From: Mugil cephalus
Lineage: Eukaryota; Chordata; Actinopteri; Mugiliformes; Mugilidae
Length of the DNA stretch: 64,000 nt
Assembly: GCF_022458985.1 (NCBI RefSeq)
Contig: NC_061789.1
Coordinates: 7,420,357 to 7,484,356 of the forward strand
Reading direction: 5' to 3'
Part shown: in pieces, positions 13,401 to 39,649 of the stretch
Numbering within the stretch: the first letter of the stretch is position 1
Layout of the letters: the number at the start of each line of letters is the position of its first letter
Notes under the pieces: generated by a model
Database searches by the model: none
What the model saw: only the letters and a program-made list of their open reading frames with translations
Told to the model about the DNA's origin: nothing
Program-made: the position numbers and the translations under genes

Positions 13401-16400
13401 AAGATAAATAAATGAAACAGGGGGGGAATGTTGAGTCACTGTGTCCATAAGAACTACGAGATCCCTCTTTATCTGAAAGCACAGACAGTGACAGGGAACG
13501 GTTTGCATCAGAGTAAACTGACCGTCGGCAGCGTTTGTTAATCTGAGTAAAGTTCACATCTAAGAGCAAACCAGCACACGGGGGTTTCTGCACGGCTCAC
13601 CTTCACACCGTTTTTTGCCGACTAAGCTGTACCCCGTCGGACAAAGGCACTCGTAGCCAATCTTCAAGTCGTTGCAAGTGTGGGAGCATCCGCCGTTGTT
13701 GTAGAGGCACTCGTTGGAGTCTGCGTACGGTGGCAATAGATAAAGAATAGGTTTTAAGTTGCATTCTGCAGCTGAAGCGCACACCATGATTAAACACGGA
13801 AACGTAGCAATTAGTCTTGAATGAGAGCGCCCCGCACTCACCGCATTCTCTGAGAGGCTCGTCCGACCAATCCCTGCAATCACGGTGCTTGTCGCACACC
13901 TTCTCCATGCTGATGCACTCCCCGCTCTGACACTTAAACCTGTTCGGTCCGTCGCAGTGAGTCGCTGTGAACGAGGAAATCAAGTCAGATCCTCGAGAGA
14001 GTTTTATTTGTCTTCCGAAGGGTGTGTATGGGAGGAGTTTTGTACCGTTTACGCAGCCGATTTCATCGCTCATGTCCCTGCAGTCGTACTGGTGGTTGCA
14101 CTGGCGGCTGCCGTGGATGCAAGTGCCGTCGCCACATTCGAACTCGTCGGGGCGGCAGGTGGGATGCGCTAGAAGAAGGAAGAGATGAGGTACAAGAGAT
14201 GAGGAGGGCCTGACACCACTGTTATGAAAGGGTGACAAAAAGGCGGCGACAAAAATTTACCACAATCAGCTTCGTCTGATCGATCGTGGCAGTCTGCTCC
14301 GCCGTCGCACTTCCAGTTGCCGTGGATGCACTCTCCGCTGCCACAGTGGAACTCCAGGGGGGAGCACTGGCGAGGGGCCGGAGTGACCAGACCTTTTGAG
14401 GCGCAGTTCTGGGGCCACTCGTCCGAGCCGTCGGGGCAGTCTGCGTCGCCGTCGCAGGCCCAGAGCCGAGGGACGCAGATGGAGTTGTTGCACTGGAAGG
14501 AGGCGCCGCTGCAGGTGGTGGGCGGGCAGGAGACCTCGTCGCTGCCGTCGCTGCAGTCGGCCTCGTCGTCACACACGAAGGAGGCCGACACGCATTGGCC
14601 GTTGGTGCAGCGGAACTCGGACTCTGTGCACCGCTTGGCCACTGGGGCGGGGAAGACACGACACGGACAATTAACAAAGGAAGTCTACACAAACGTTTGA
14701 GAAAATACACGAAGTCCTCCGACTAAGACTTACCACAGCTCAGCTCGTCAGCTCCGTTCTCACAGTCAGCTTTTCCATCACAGCGCCAGTTGCTCGGTAT
14801 GCACTGGTTGAGTCGGTCCGAGCATTTGAACTCCGAGGTTCGACACCTTTTGGCCGCTGTGAAAGCGAAAATACAGAGAAAACATTATTGTCGCGTTCCA
14901 GGCATTTCAGGCAAGTTCAGGCTCGCGTCACGTCACGATACTCACAGCAGGTACCCGGAAGTTCATCCATGCCGTCTCCGCAGTCATCGGTGCCATCGCA
15001 CACCCATCTCGACGTGATACACTTCCCGTTGCCGCACAGGAACTGATTGGTTCCGCATGTCGTCTGCGCATCTGTGACAGACAGATATAAAGATAAATAA
15101 AGCAGGTACAATTCTGTTGCTTGTGCTTAAAATAACTTTTAATTGCACTGTTAACCCTGTGTTGATCCTGGACATGCCAAATAAAACTGAATCTGAACAA
15201 ATAATCAAGTTAATTACTCTACAAAACCATGTACAGAAAGCTACTGGAGCTACGAGCTGCTTAGCAGTCGTTTGAGCTAAACGCTTATGCTAGCTAGCTA
15301 GCTATCAGGTTTACTGCTTAGGCCTGCTGTCATAAATTAGCATATGCTGAGGTTCAGTCATTATGCATCACTCCTTTATTAAACACACATTAAATATTTA
15401 AATGTTTTACCCTAATAGCATGCTTATGCTACACAATAGTCATCGTTAGCGCAAAGATAATGCTAGCTAGCTGATGTTTAGCAGCATATTTACGTGTTGT
15501 TAGCCTAATAGCATAATTGTCTGAGTCATTTTTTGGACTTACAGTTACAACATCAACAAAAATACCAATGTGCTTGTTAAAAGTTTTTCTTGTTTTCTGA
15601 AAATGTTCAAATAAGACTTTTTGATGCTATCAGGCTAACAACAAGCTATCATCCTATATTTTTAATGTGGGGCAACCGAAAAAGTCACGATTAACAAAGT
15701 CTTTTGGTTAATAATGTTCATTATTTGTGTCATCAAGCTAGTAGATGAGATGTTTGTGGCAATTACAGGAATCCGCGACACGCTAACATCGAGCTACGCC
15801 TGCAGCAAAGCCAAACATGACAATAAGTGCACGTTTCCAGCGAAGTGTGTGGCTGCTCTGATATGACGTAGAGACACATGAACAAACACACGTGTGCATG
15901 TTTGTGCTTGTTTAAACGTGGCAGATAAACCACATGTCAAACTGACTCGTGTGGAGCTGTTCATAATCACCAAGAATTTATGTTCCATGCCAGAAAAAAA
16001 CTAACAAAGTCACAGAGTCGCCCTCACAATTTTTTAAAAAGATTACAAAATTTTAAATTTTTCTTTCAATAATTGTGGATTTTTTTTGTTGTCACGTTTC
16101 CTTAAAACCATTCAAGTCTTAAAACTGTTACCAGAAATTGTACACATTTGTATTGTATATGTACTGACAAGTCGATCAAATTATTTATCATATTTTTTTA
16201 ATGAAATTTTAAATATTTTAAAATATTAGCCAACTAAAGTCCTCAAGTCATATTTTTATTAATACTTATTTCCAGAAACTGTACCACTTATTCTTGAAAA
16301 TAAATAAAAATAAAAATATAGCTAAAAATAAAAATTCTTGACTTTTTCCAGAAAGTCATTTTTCATAATAAAAAAAATATGTATAAAAAAAAATTCTTAC

Positions 16401-18309
16401 TCTTTCTCTAAAGAGAATTTCATCATTTGAATTCTTTGTTTTATTTTTTACTCTAAACTCTAAGCTGTTTTTATTCCATTTCTTTTCTTTCTTTTTAAAT
16501 TTTTCTTCACTGGGACCTATTCCTATTTATTAAGTCTATATCCTAAAACATGAACTCACCTTTTAAACCTAGAAATAATAAAATAAACAACATTTTTTGA
16601 TAAGATTTCCTGTGTTTTTTTCTTAACAGTGGCATCAGTACTCCCTCACAAGGGCCGCACCTTTTACAAATTTGAATACCTCCTACTAATAAACTAAATT
16701 ACCATGGCTATTATTGTTATATATCACCTCCTGACATGAGGCTTGTTATAAAAACTGCATACTTTAGTTACAAGTTCAAAGTCTCAACCTCATGTGGACC
16801 CATAGGTGCACAGAGTCGCCCTCCCAGCCCCCATCTTTAATGCACCCGATGAAGCCACTGAACTGGAAGAACCAATTAGACTTTACATCAAAGAAACAGA
16901 AGTTCATGAAACGGTACTGGAGGCCATTCCTCCTCTATGGGCCCCCGGGGGAATGAAAACGTATGTAAACAGTAGCACCAGCGGCAGCTTTTAAAGTGTC
17001 TCCAGAAAGGAGAAGGGGGAACATTTGGACGATACATAGGACATAAATTATGCATCTCAACAGGTCTCAAACATCTGCTGCTTCTGCAGCAAACAAAATG
17101 GTTTTCGCCGCTGCTGTAGTATTTTTTACAGCTCCATAATCGCTAACCGAAGCCAGAGCACTACAGGGTTATTAACTTCTTTATGACTCTAGTAAAATCC
17201 GGTGCATTATCGCCTTCCTCGTCGTAAAAGTTTAGTTCATTTCAGGTTTTTCTTTCAATGATTGTGGGTGTTTAGATGTCACTTTTGTCTGTAGCTCGTG
17301 ACATGTTAGACAAGTGCAGGTTCATGTAGGGTGTTTACTTAATGGGCTTAAAGTTCAGACCTTGAAAGACAAACTGGACCCTATGGCAGAGTTATTGATT
17401 GAGTGGGGAACAAAGCACATGTGCCCATCACGCTCGTGTTTGCTGCCAGTTCTCCAACTCCTTCCTGGCTAAAAAGAAAAAATCCGGGCGCTCACACACA
17501 ATGTGACCGTTATGAATTGAATGTGACACATATCTTGGTGACAAGTGTGGCAATGGGGATGGGTGACAACCAGTTCTGACACGTTTCACCACTAACTAAC
17601 TGCTTCCCAGAATCCGTCTCACTGGGAACAGGTCTGACAGCGACTTCACGTCTGACAGGGAGCGCTCCATTGGAGGCTGAGCCGAGAGACCGAGAGGAAC
17701 CCTTTCATTTCCATTTGACTGTCTTGAGCCTTGGTGCAAACAGGCCGGGCGTTGCATCAGACTGGTGGCCGCTGCGGGAGGCGTCAATGCAAAGTGGTGC
17801 CCCGTTCCCAAATTACTTGAAGCCCCCCGAGCATGACTCCCAAGCCGCTCCACTCTCATTGGCTGCAGCAAATGAATGGCACCAGTTCAAAATAATTCAA
17901 ATTTGACCAAATGGGAGCTGCAGCCATACAATGTATATATAATAAAATCTGATCAATTAAGCAGCCTCCGTGTTGAATTATAGCAAAATATAAAGCTGGG
18001 TGATTGTTTTTTCCCCCTCAATCTCACTAGGAAAGAAAGGAAGAAAGGGATTTGACCTACATTCTGGGGAAAATCTGCGCCCTCCCCCCATCACCTTGCA
18101 TCCGGTTCTGTCAGAGGACTGGGCAATTTAAACCCACAGAATACCTCGCATACATTAAATAAATAATAATATATTTTAAACTTGCCATTCAGTTTGAGCG
18201 GATTATTAACACCAGGGTCACAATAAAGCTAATTAAACGAATAAATAAGTTACTTACTTGCGTGGATGAAGAAGCAGAGGAGAAACAGCAGAGAGGCGAC
18301 GCACGGCAT
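9549..18309 (-). CDS. ldlr: ldlr, low-density lipoprotein receptor (complete, 18 coding exons)
   Basis: Cell-surface receptor that binds apoB/apoE lipoproteins and delivers them to endosomes through clathrin-coated pits. Exons on the minus strand: 18258-18309, 14946-15071, 14734-14856, 14261-14641, 14046-14168, 13842-13964, 13601-13720, 13267-13392, 12436-12607, 12123-12350, 11899-12017, 11641-11780, 11415-11556, 10524-10667, 10133-10432, 9979-10053, 9716-9879, 9549-9605. Together they encode 904 residues (human 860). Order: signal peptide ([17 protein letters not shown]), seven LDLR class A repeats, EGF-A, EGF-B, six-bladed YWTD propeller, EGF-C, Thr/Pro-rich stalk, one membrane helix and a tail with FDNPVY. 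Many internal exons match the human exon lengths exactly (381, 123, 123, 120, 126, 172, 228, 119). The intron after exon 15 seems to use a GC donor. It sits head-to-tail downstream of smarca4, as in human. Confidence 0.98.
10121..10140 (-). promoter_or_regulatory. Apparent GC-AG splice donor, ldlr exon 15
   Basis: Phase requires exon 15 to end with one spare base so that it joins exon 16, which begins with the last two bases of a codon. The only junction that fits is ACGG|GCAAGT (exon boundary at 10133), matching the consensus of the minor GC-AG intron class. The nearby GT at CAA|GTTGAA would break the reading frame. Confidence 0.65.
10524..13720 (-). other. ldlr EGF-precursor homology region with YWTD beta-propeller
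   Basis: Exon 7 (13601-13720) is EGF-A with [17 protein letters not shown]. Exon 8 (13267-13392) is calcium-binding EGF-B starting [18 protein letters not shown]. Exons 9-13 encode the propeller, with blade motifs IYWSD, LYWTD, IYWTD, LYWVD and VFWTD. Exon 14 (10524-10667) is EGF-C. This region drives acid-dependent ligand release in the endosome (established). Confidence 0.95.
13842..15071 (-). other. ldlr ligand-binding domain: seven LDLR class A repeats
   Basis: Exons 2, 3, 4, 5 and 6 encode repeats 1, 2, 3-5, 6 and 7. Each has six cysteines and the calcium-binding acidic SDE-type motif, e.g. [32 protein letters not shown] and [12 protein letters not shown]. Repeat 1 ends [10 protein letters not shown] and repeat 2 ends NGADELSC, so the serine is replaced in these two. 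Repeat 5, critical for apoE and LDL binding in mammals, retains [16 protein letters not shown]. The 381-nt exon holding repeats 3-5 has the same length as human exon 4. Confidence 0.95.
15072..18257 (-). other. ldlr intron 1
   Basis: A 3.2 kb intron separating the signal-peptide exon from the first class A repeat. It contains a GCTA-rich patch near 15240-15510 with a run of GCTAGCTAGCTAGC and a strongly AT-rich stretch near 16020-16620. No exon or RNA gene is recognisable. Confidence 0.7.
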
Positions 18310-18779
18310 CTTCTGCAGCCGCACTGGAAGATCTACAGTGAAGCCGGTGAGGTTTCTGATTGGTTAATTTAACTCTAATGAGGCTCAAACCCGCACCTGC
18401 AGCGACGGTTTTATCAGGGGCCGTTTCCTCCTTGCGCACTTTTATCAAAGATGCTGCCGCAGCCGGAAGGTCTGATGAGGGAAGCTCAGCGCACTGTAGT
18501 TGTTTGACAACATCAGACCCATTTCAATGTGGTCCAGCGTGGGTGGGGCCAAGAGGGGCCCGGGGTAGGAGAAGGCGGGCCCTCGAGTGGTGTGATTTCT
18601 GAGGCACGCATCCTCAACAATTGTGAGGCGGAGCTCCGTGGAGGTGGATATTTCACTACGAGTTTAACCCCTTCAGGGAAAAAGGACGTGACACAGAGAA
18701 TTAGTTTCATTCCTACAGGTTTGACAGGGGCGTAGCCAGGAACTAGGGCGACCCGAATGAACACGTTTCAGGATCAGTG

Positions 18780-19600
18780 TTGGGACAGAAAAAAAAATAA
18801 AAAATCACTGTTTTGTTTGTTTTTTTAAAGAAAGTCAATGGGATTTTTTTCATTTTTTTTTCTTTTTTCTTTCTTTTTTTTTTTTTTTTTTACAAAATCT
18901 TAACTTTTTTGTTCACTTTTCTCAAAACTAATCACGTTAGTCATGTTTCATGTTTGTACAGAAAAAATAAAAAATGTCATTGATCTGTGAGAATAAAGTG
19001 TTTTTAATATCCATTGCTGTTTTGCATTTAGTTTTTTTTAAGAAAGTGAGATTTTTTTTTACACAATCTCAACTATTTGGTCAATTTTCTCTAAACTAAT
19101 CACAAAAAATAAAATTAAAAAATGTCACAACATGTCACTGACCATCTGTACTCTGCGAGAATAACATGTTTTAATATCCATTATTGTTTTTGTTTTTTAA
19201 AGAAAAACAATGGAAAATTTAAAGGGGATTTTTAGATCTACAATTTTTTTTTTGTCACTTTTCCCTTAACTAATCACAGCACAAGCACAAACAAATAAAA
19301 AATGCCATTGATCTATGAGCAATGTTTTAAATATACATTATCCTATTTTGTTTTTTAAGGAAGTCAATGGGATTTTTAAAGGTTAATTTTTTACAAAATC
19401 TCCACTTTTCTGGTCACTTCTCTCTAAGCTAATTACATGTTAGTCAAGTTTCATGTTTGGACAAAAAAAGAAAATGTCACAAGATGCCAGTGACAATCTT
19501 TACTCTGTGAGAACAAAGTGTTTCTAATATTTATTATTTGTTTGTTTTGATTGATTTTTAAAGAAAGCGAATGGAAAGAAATATGTCAATTTTGTCTCCA
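18780..19600. repeat. Degenerate tandem repeat, about five units of 160-210 bp
   Basis: Anchors recur in order. 'TTTTTAAAGAAAGTCAATGG' and variants occur near 18825, 19033, 19195, 19352 and 19556. 'TGTGAGAATAAAGTGTTTTTAATATCCATT'-like blocks (shortened here to the shared TGAGAA..TTTTAATAT core) occur near 18985, 19160, 19310 and 19500. 'TCACTTTTCTC..AACTAATCAC' blocks lie between them. Copies differ at many positions and in T-run length, so the array is old. Confidence 0.7.
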
Positions 19601-21290
19601 AAAATGTAAAAAAAAACTATTCAAAAATACATTTTTCATGAAATATAATGACTTGTATTTAAGACACCATACCACTTTCGGAAACTTTTCCAAAAAATAT
19701 TGTGTAATTTCTAGAAACCCACTCACCCTGTTTCACAAAATTTGGGTATTTTTAAATCCCCAAATTTTTAAATATCTTGCCTTTCATTTTTTTCAATACT
19801 TGGATTACTCCTTCAATAGACATAATTTTATTAATATTTTCAGACTTATTTCTAAAAAATTGAGCTACATATTTGTTTGCCATTAAAACATTTTTTATTT
19901 GCTTTTGCTTTGGTGTATGGCAGTATAACAGTACAAACATTTACAGTATGAGACATTCATCGTTGCTCAAAAAAACATGTATAATCACTTGTATAACAAA
20001 AGTGAGGTAATGTAAGTGAGATAAAGTAGAGATAAAGAAAAAAGATAAAGAAAAATGAAAAGATAAAACTTCAATACGGCAACCTTGATCCAAACCAAAC
20101 AGTGGAGACCTTTTGTAGCCGACAACAGTTAAATAACAAAGAGCACCTGATGGGACTTTGATACGTCCTTCAAAAAAAAAAAAAAAGAAAAAAAAAAACA
20201 CACCAGAAGCTAAAGTAAGAAGTCTAAAGGGAAATAAAGTTGGTCATGGCGATAAGTAAACACACTGACCCCGCTCCTATCACAGCAATGCATGACAGAT
20301 AACATGGACACCCCCCTGGATAGTATCTGCTGACCACGTCTATTTCCTGGTGTGTGTGACCTTCAGCGTCGCAGAACAAACTACTGAGTTAAGTTTCAAC
20401 GAATTTGAAGAATGACGCGGACGAGCAGGTGGGTCCTGACGGTAAAAAAACAGTCACCCGGTCAATCATTACAGGACACGATTTACATTTTTTGTCCTGC
20501 TTTTCACAGACGAAGACCTGGAGCTATGAATGGAAACGGCCATTTCTTAATAGGATAAAACATCATACGCGGAGTGAAACATTTATCTTTGGCATCCAGC
20601 TGCAGGTTTGAGCTTCTCTGGGACGTATTTGGCTGATGACACTCACGTATTTGTGAATAAGGTCGATTGCTGACTACTTTTAAGTTCTCTGTTAAGTTGC
20701 TTGATCCATCTTGGAAAGAGGCCAAAAATAAATTAAGTACATGATTATCCCATCTTCTGCTCTATTATTTCTTTCCCTTTTTGTGAAATACAGGATAATC
20801 TCTGTTTATTATTACTATTATTACTATTGTTCTGCAGAGAGTCAAACACACCCATGAACTACAACTGACTAATCACAACCTCCTCAGTCTCTCTAAACCT
20901 TTTTGGTTTTTTTTTTCTTGTTCATCCAGTATCCTCACCCCCCGCAGCTCTTTTTCACAATCATTGCATCTCGTTACAAAACAAATAGTATCGTTGGCTG
21001 GTTGCAACTGTGCTTTACGCTGCCCTGAAGGTCAAATCAGGTTCTCCCAGATGCAGTCGGGCCAGTTTTTTTGGCTCCTGGTCAGGGAAGCCGAGCGAAG
21101 GAAGCGTCGTTTCTGCAGCAGAGGAAAAAGAAGGAAAGCTTTCCGACGCGGTGTTGCGTTCAGATCTTTCTCTGGAAATGCCTCGTGGCAACACAGAGAT
21201 ACAGTTTTTGTGGTCCGGTGAAGGGCTGCATGGATAGGGAGTGAAAGTTGGCCCTGGATGAGAAGACAGATAAATTGTGCGCTATACGCT

Positions 21291-21312
21291 CACACACACA
21301 CACACACACACA
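21291..21312. repeat. (CA)n microsatellite
   Basis: Eleven uninterrupted CA units. Confidence 0.9.
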
Positions 21313-22469
21313 ACAAAAATAAGATAGTTCAATCTTTTGGCTGAGCAGTAAAAATAGATCTGGACGAAAATGTCTTTAAGGAGGAGCTGGATAAATGACG
21401 ACCGCAACTGTATAAACACTCGCCCCTGCGAAAGCCGAATGGGTCTGCGGGGATAATCGTTCAGGGGTGAACGCAGCCCCAAAAAATTCAAGACCTGAAG
21501 CCACATAGCAGGAGAGTCAGAGCACGTGTTTGTTCAGGTGTTCGAGACAACTCACGTGAGGGGAAAGGAGGATGTCGGCGTGGTTCTGAGGAGGAGGAGG
21601 AGGAGGGGATGGTGATGAAAGTGGGAGAAGTGGAAGGAATGTGTGCGAACCGTTGTTTTCAGTAGCCGCAGAGCTGTCGTCTGCAGGAATTTTAGGCCAT
21701 GTCGGTGGTTTTCACATCGTGCTTCAGGTGCTTCCACATTATTCCTCCGCCATTCCTAAAAATTTTGTTCTTATTTAACTGTTAACTGTAGAACGACTTG
21801 AGTTGTTGAAAGTCTTGAGTTTCTCTTCAGATTCATCTCAGATATCCTGACAATTCATTGGATCTTCAACGATGAAACCAGGCTCAGACAAGGACATTAC
21901 CAGCCCCAGGTTTCATGAAAGGGATAAGGTTTTTGTTTTGTTTTTTATCTCCAAACATGACACCACTCATCCATACGATGTTTAGACGGGAGGAAATGTT
22001 CTCTTTGGAGAGTGGCGGCCACTTTGCCATCACATCTCCTGATGGTGGATTCATGAACATTAACTTAAGTCAGTGTGAGAGAAGCTTTTAGCCGCTAAGA
22101 AGTTCCCCTGGGCTCCTTTGTGACCTCTCACATTATTTATTATGCATCCTGCTTTTAGCCTGATCTCGATTGGTTGCCCACTCCTGTTCACAACGTTCAC
22201 AAACTGACCGGACTTGTGGATTCCTTGAATCCCTTGAACGTACCACCATCACTGGTTTGTAACCTTCACCAGTGAACCTCCACACAAACATGAATATCAG
22301 GCTGTGACAAAACCCTTTTTTCAAAAAAAACTGATTACATTGACTGTAAACACTTTGTTCTGTGCTTTTGTTTTTGCATCTGAAAGATATGTAATATTGT
22401 CTCATTTTAGCCCAATAATACTCATTTAAAATTTATACATGATTGGTTTCCCTTTGTCTGATTTCAAGA

Positions 22470-22545
22470 CTGTTTTGAGTCATGTTTGTGCAGAAATGTA
22501 GAATATTCTGAGGGGTGCAAATAATTTGAGGCGCAACTGTTTTTA
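22470..22545. mobile_element. Possible DNA-transposon terminal fragment
   Basis: The stretch with GGGGTGCAAATAATTTGAGG followed by CGCAACTGT resembles the terminal sequence of several fish Tc1/mariner-type elements (GGGTGCAAATAATTTTGnnGGCAACTGT). No partner inverted repeat is evident. Weak call. Confidence 0.25.
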
Positions 22546-23067
22546 TTGTTGTCACCATAGATTTTCATGAAGTCATATTTTCTGATGTTTTGTGTTTTAT
22601 AACATCATGACTTTATCGGTAATATTAATGTATTATAATAATATAATAAGGTGGAGGCTTCACATAAGACCACCATGGTTTTTTGCCTCTTTTTTTCAGT
22701 ATTTTTTAAAATGTGCACAATAAAAAATAAACTGTAGCAAAGAGAAAGTCGGTTTCAAATAAATTGGAGCAAAACAGCATTTTTTTTTTAAATATACCTA
22801 CAAGTGATGGATTCATATTCTAGTAAGCTGAACAGAGGACATATTGCAAGAGTATAATCAGCATCAATAGTTTTTAAAATAAGTTGTAATTGTCTCTGAG
22901 TCAAGTGATTTGTTTTTAAATCAATCAGGTGAATCTGCTATAAAAAGATTTAAATAAGTCTCCGGTATCGACCTGTTCTCAGTGGGACATCTAGTGTCCA
23001 GACGTCGTCAGTACATAATAAAAAAAAACAAAAAACAGGCAAGACAACAGATTAATAATGAGATGCC

Positions 23068-23073
23068 TTTATT
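23068..23073 (-). terminator. smarca4 polyadenylation signal
   Basis: AATAAA on the minus strand, the first canonical signal after the smarca4 stop (23725). It gives a 3' UTR of about 0.65-0.68 kb. The UTR (about 23045-23724) is T/A-rich with no other feature. Confidence 0.6.
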
Positions 23074-23724
23074 GTACTTTTTGGAAAATCCAGTGACACC
23101 GACACGAGAAAATGGTCCTATCCCTCCCTCCCCCTAATCCATACGCAACCTGAGAGGGAGGGGCTGCAGGGTGGGATGTACCGTGATCCCGCTTGTAGTC
23201 TTAAATTAAACACAGAGATAATAGCGAAGACACATCCAGGTGCATTTCCACAGACACGCACGACATGCATTCAAAAAGGGACTTGAAAGGGAACGCCGTG
23301 ACTCCTGGCTCACATGTACGCTGTTGTCTCAAAGTAAAAGACGACAAAATCAATACCACTTTAAAAAACAAACGCTTTTTATGGCCCATGATCAGTCTAT
23401 AATAATTCAGGCTCTGTCAATTTTCCACTTAGAGGAGAAAACGAAACAAAAAAGGCAAAGAGACACACTACTATTCATACTGGGAAATGGTTTAAATATG
23501 GAAGTGGATGGTTCATAGCTTTCTTTTTCTTTTTTTTTTCTTCTTTTTTTTAATTATTGGATTTTAATTAATGGTATACTTTAATGAGAATACAATTGTC
23601 TCACTAAAATCAGCTCATCTAGGTAAAACTAGGCCTTTCCACTGACTGTTTCCCTGCTGTATCTAAGTAAAATACATCCAGTCAAGGACTGCGTGGGTCG
23701 TTGGTCCGATCAGAAGAGGTTGGT

Positions 23725-37605
<13,881 letters not shown>

Positions 37606-37626
37606 CTCTCACCGGAAACTGGGAAC

Positions 37627-39507
37627 CTGTGGCAGAAGCAAGTATCCCTAAACACGGATGACAACAGATGATGCATAATTTAATATTTCACATTCACATA
37701 TATATAGTACAACATGTTGTGGAATGACTTAGTGTATACAACACATGGCTATATTTATTACGTACGGTTTGATCAGTAAAGATATCTGCTCTTATGCGTT
37801 TTTAATTTACCGACTAAATAAAGTCCAATACAAAGCAGTTCAAATTCTAGAGTGTAAAATTAAATGTATTTTGAAATTGCAGACGACAGCAGTGAATGTG
37901 CATCTCAATTTTAAGTCTCCTTTAAAGAAATATGTGCATGGAAAATTCAGAAAATTGAAACTATTAAAAAGGTAAAAATGTATCCACTTAATCAATGCTG
38001 ATGTCTTACAACCATAAATTTACAATAATGTGACAATAGGTCAATAAGTAAATTGTTTGGAAAGCTAGAATCAAATGATCTTAAAACGAATAATCAGCCA
38101 GTTGAGTAACTTTAGTTCATTTCTTTTGGATATTTGTTTTATTACATTATTCCCTGAGTGATGTGGGTAATTGTAAAAAAAAAATATCTAAAAGTATTTA
38201 TTTTAAGAAATGTGCTTTGGTTGTGTTTATCAAACGTCCCGTTTGTTGTTTCTCAAAGAGTAAAACCACATGCTCAAAGCTACTCAGTGTTGTTAAGTGT
38301 GAACTAGAGTAAACAGATCTGACATCACTGACTCATAAAGAGGAAACTGTTGTTGTTAAATGAGCTGTCCTTTTAAACATCATGTCCAGCGCTCAATTCA
38401 TAATCTGACACACGTCCACATATAATAAGGCCTAATTATTCAGACAATTTATGTACAATATTTGTTTTAATAGACTCTGCCACTAAAGGAGGGGTTCTGT
38501 TATCTATTTATACCTTTTATTATATTTATTACCTTTATGAACACCTGGCGTCAAGCTGTTGCTAGAGATTGCTGCCCAACAAAATTTCGTTGTAACTTGT
38601 GTGCAATGACAATTACATTTCTTAAATTTGGTAAACTAAAAAATAATTTAAAAAAAAATAACAAAAAACACAATAAATTATCAAGAAATCATGTTAATTG
38701 TGACAAAATAAAATTTAAAAAGCAAAATAAATTACAAAGAAATGCTCTCAACTGTCACTTCGTGGGACAAAACTGTGACCAAAAAACATCCGTGTCTGAG
38801 GCCTAATTCACCAAGATTGCAAAACATTATTTGTAAAGAACTGTTTTTATTTATAAAAGTGCGAGTAAACAGATGTTTTAAAGTAAAAACTCCGGCAGCC
38901 CGGTGCCTCCAATGTTTACATTTACACTTTAGTAACAGTTAGGTTAGCGATTATTAGCACTCGGGAGGTTTGCTAACGTTAGCATGGCCTAGTCGGGTTT
39001 TAAGAGTTCACATAACCAATTAAAACCTATTATTTTAACGTGTTATTTCTCGTAGAGTTTGTTAATATTCGCTTTGTGTTGTTTTTTTAGTCGTGAAATG
39101 TCAGCGAAATTGTGCTAAAGCCACAAAGAAGGCAAGCCGAGTCGGGCTAGCATGCTAATCGAGCTAGCCTAGCCGGCCATGCTCTCCGAGGCCAATTAGG
39201 CACAAAAAAAAGAGGAAAAAATGTGATGTTTTAGAGAGAGATCCGAGCAGGGAACAGGTTGGAGCATCCCTCGTCGCTGGAGATGATTGATCCAACGCGC
39301 CTCCCGTACCCCTGGCTCAGTGCTGCGCTCTTCTTAGCACATTTCCAAAAACAATTTCATTCATTGCACACTGTCGCGCCTCAGCACCGTCCGTCTCTTT
39401 CTCCCACCGCAAAGCAAAGAGAATCAACATAAAAAAGGCGCACGTATCCACTCATTCGCGTCAAAACTCGCCTTATCACACGAGGAAATAAACGCGGACT
39501 TACTTAC
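37627..39507 (-). other. smarca4 intron 1, with a LINE 3' tail near 38560-38620
   Basis: AT-rich intron between the noncoding first exon and the ATG exon. Near 38575-38618 the plus strand has AAAATTTCGTTGTAACTTGT followed by GTGCAATGACAATTA, the end signature of fish L2/Maui-type LINEs. Near 38940-39180 there is a GCTA-rich patch. No coding sequence was recognised. Confidence 0.5.
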
Positions 39508-39640
39508 ACGAGCGGTGGAAGTTGATGTTTTGAGTCTCGCCGGTCGCAACGTCTCTTGATTTTTTCCTCCTAGCCAGAAACAAAGAGGCGACCTACCCAG
39601 TTTGGTTTTTTTCCTCCAACCCCCCCCCCTCCCTCGGTAG
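39508..39640 (-). other. Putative noncoding first exon of smarca4
   Basis: The coding exon at 37384-37605 has an acceptor 21 bases before its ATG (exon edge 37626), so an upstream 5' UTR exon is needed. A strong donor on the minus strand (GTAAGTAAGT) lies at 39507, with GC-richer sequence around 39520-39720 suited to a promoter. The right edge is a guess. Confidence 0.45.
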
Positions 39641-39649
39641 ATTGTATCG

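Larger units (their letters stand above)
18310..23045. other. Intergenic region ldlr-smarca4
   Basis: About 4.7 kb. The ldlr promoter must lie in the first few hundred bases; a CCAAT box on the minus strand (ATTGG, 18359-18363) sits about 50 bp above the start codon, but I see no clear sterol element. The region then holds a decayed tandem repeat (18780-19600), homopolymer runs, a CA microsatellite and a possible DNA-transposon end. No convincing ORF or RNA gene was found. Confidence 0.6.

Noticed and set aside
14222-14710. Second minus-strand ORF across the ldlr class A repeats
   Set aside because: An out-of-frame shadow of exon 14261-14641. The true frame has the six-cysteine repeats and correct splice phase.
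18310-18620. Sterol-response element in the ldlr promoter
   Set aside because: I looked for ATCACCCCAC-like sites. Only weak candidates (CCTCACCGGC near a CCAAT box, CCCACCCACG) are present, too degenerate to call.
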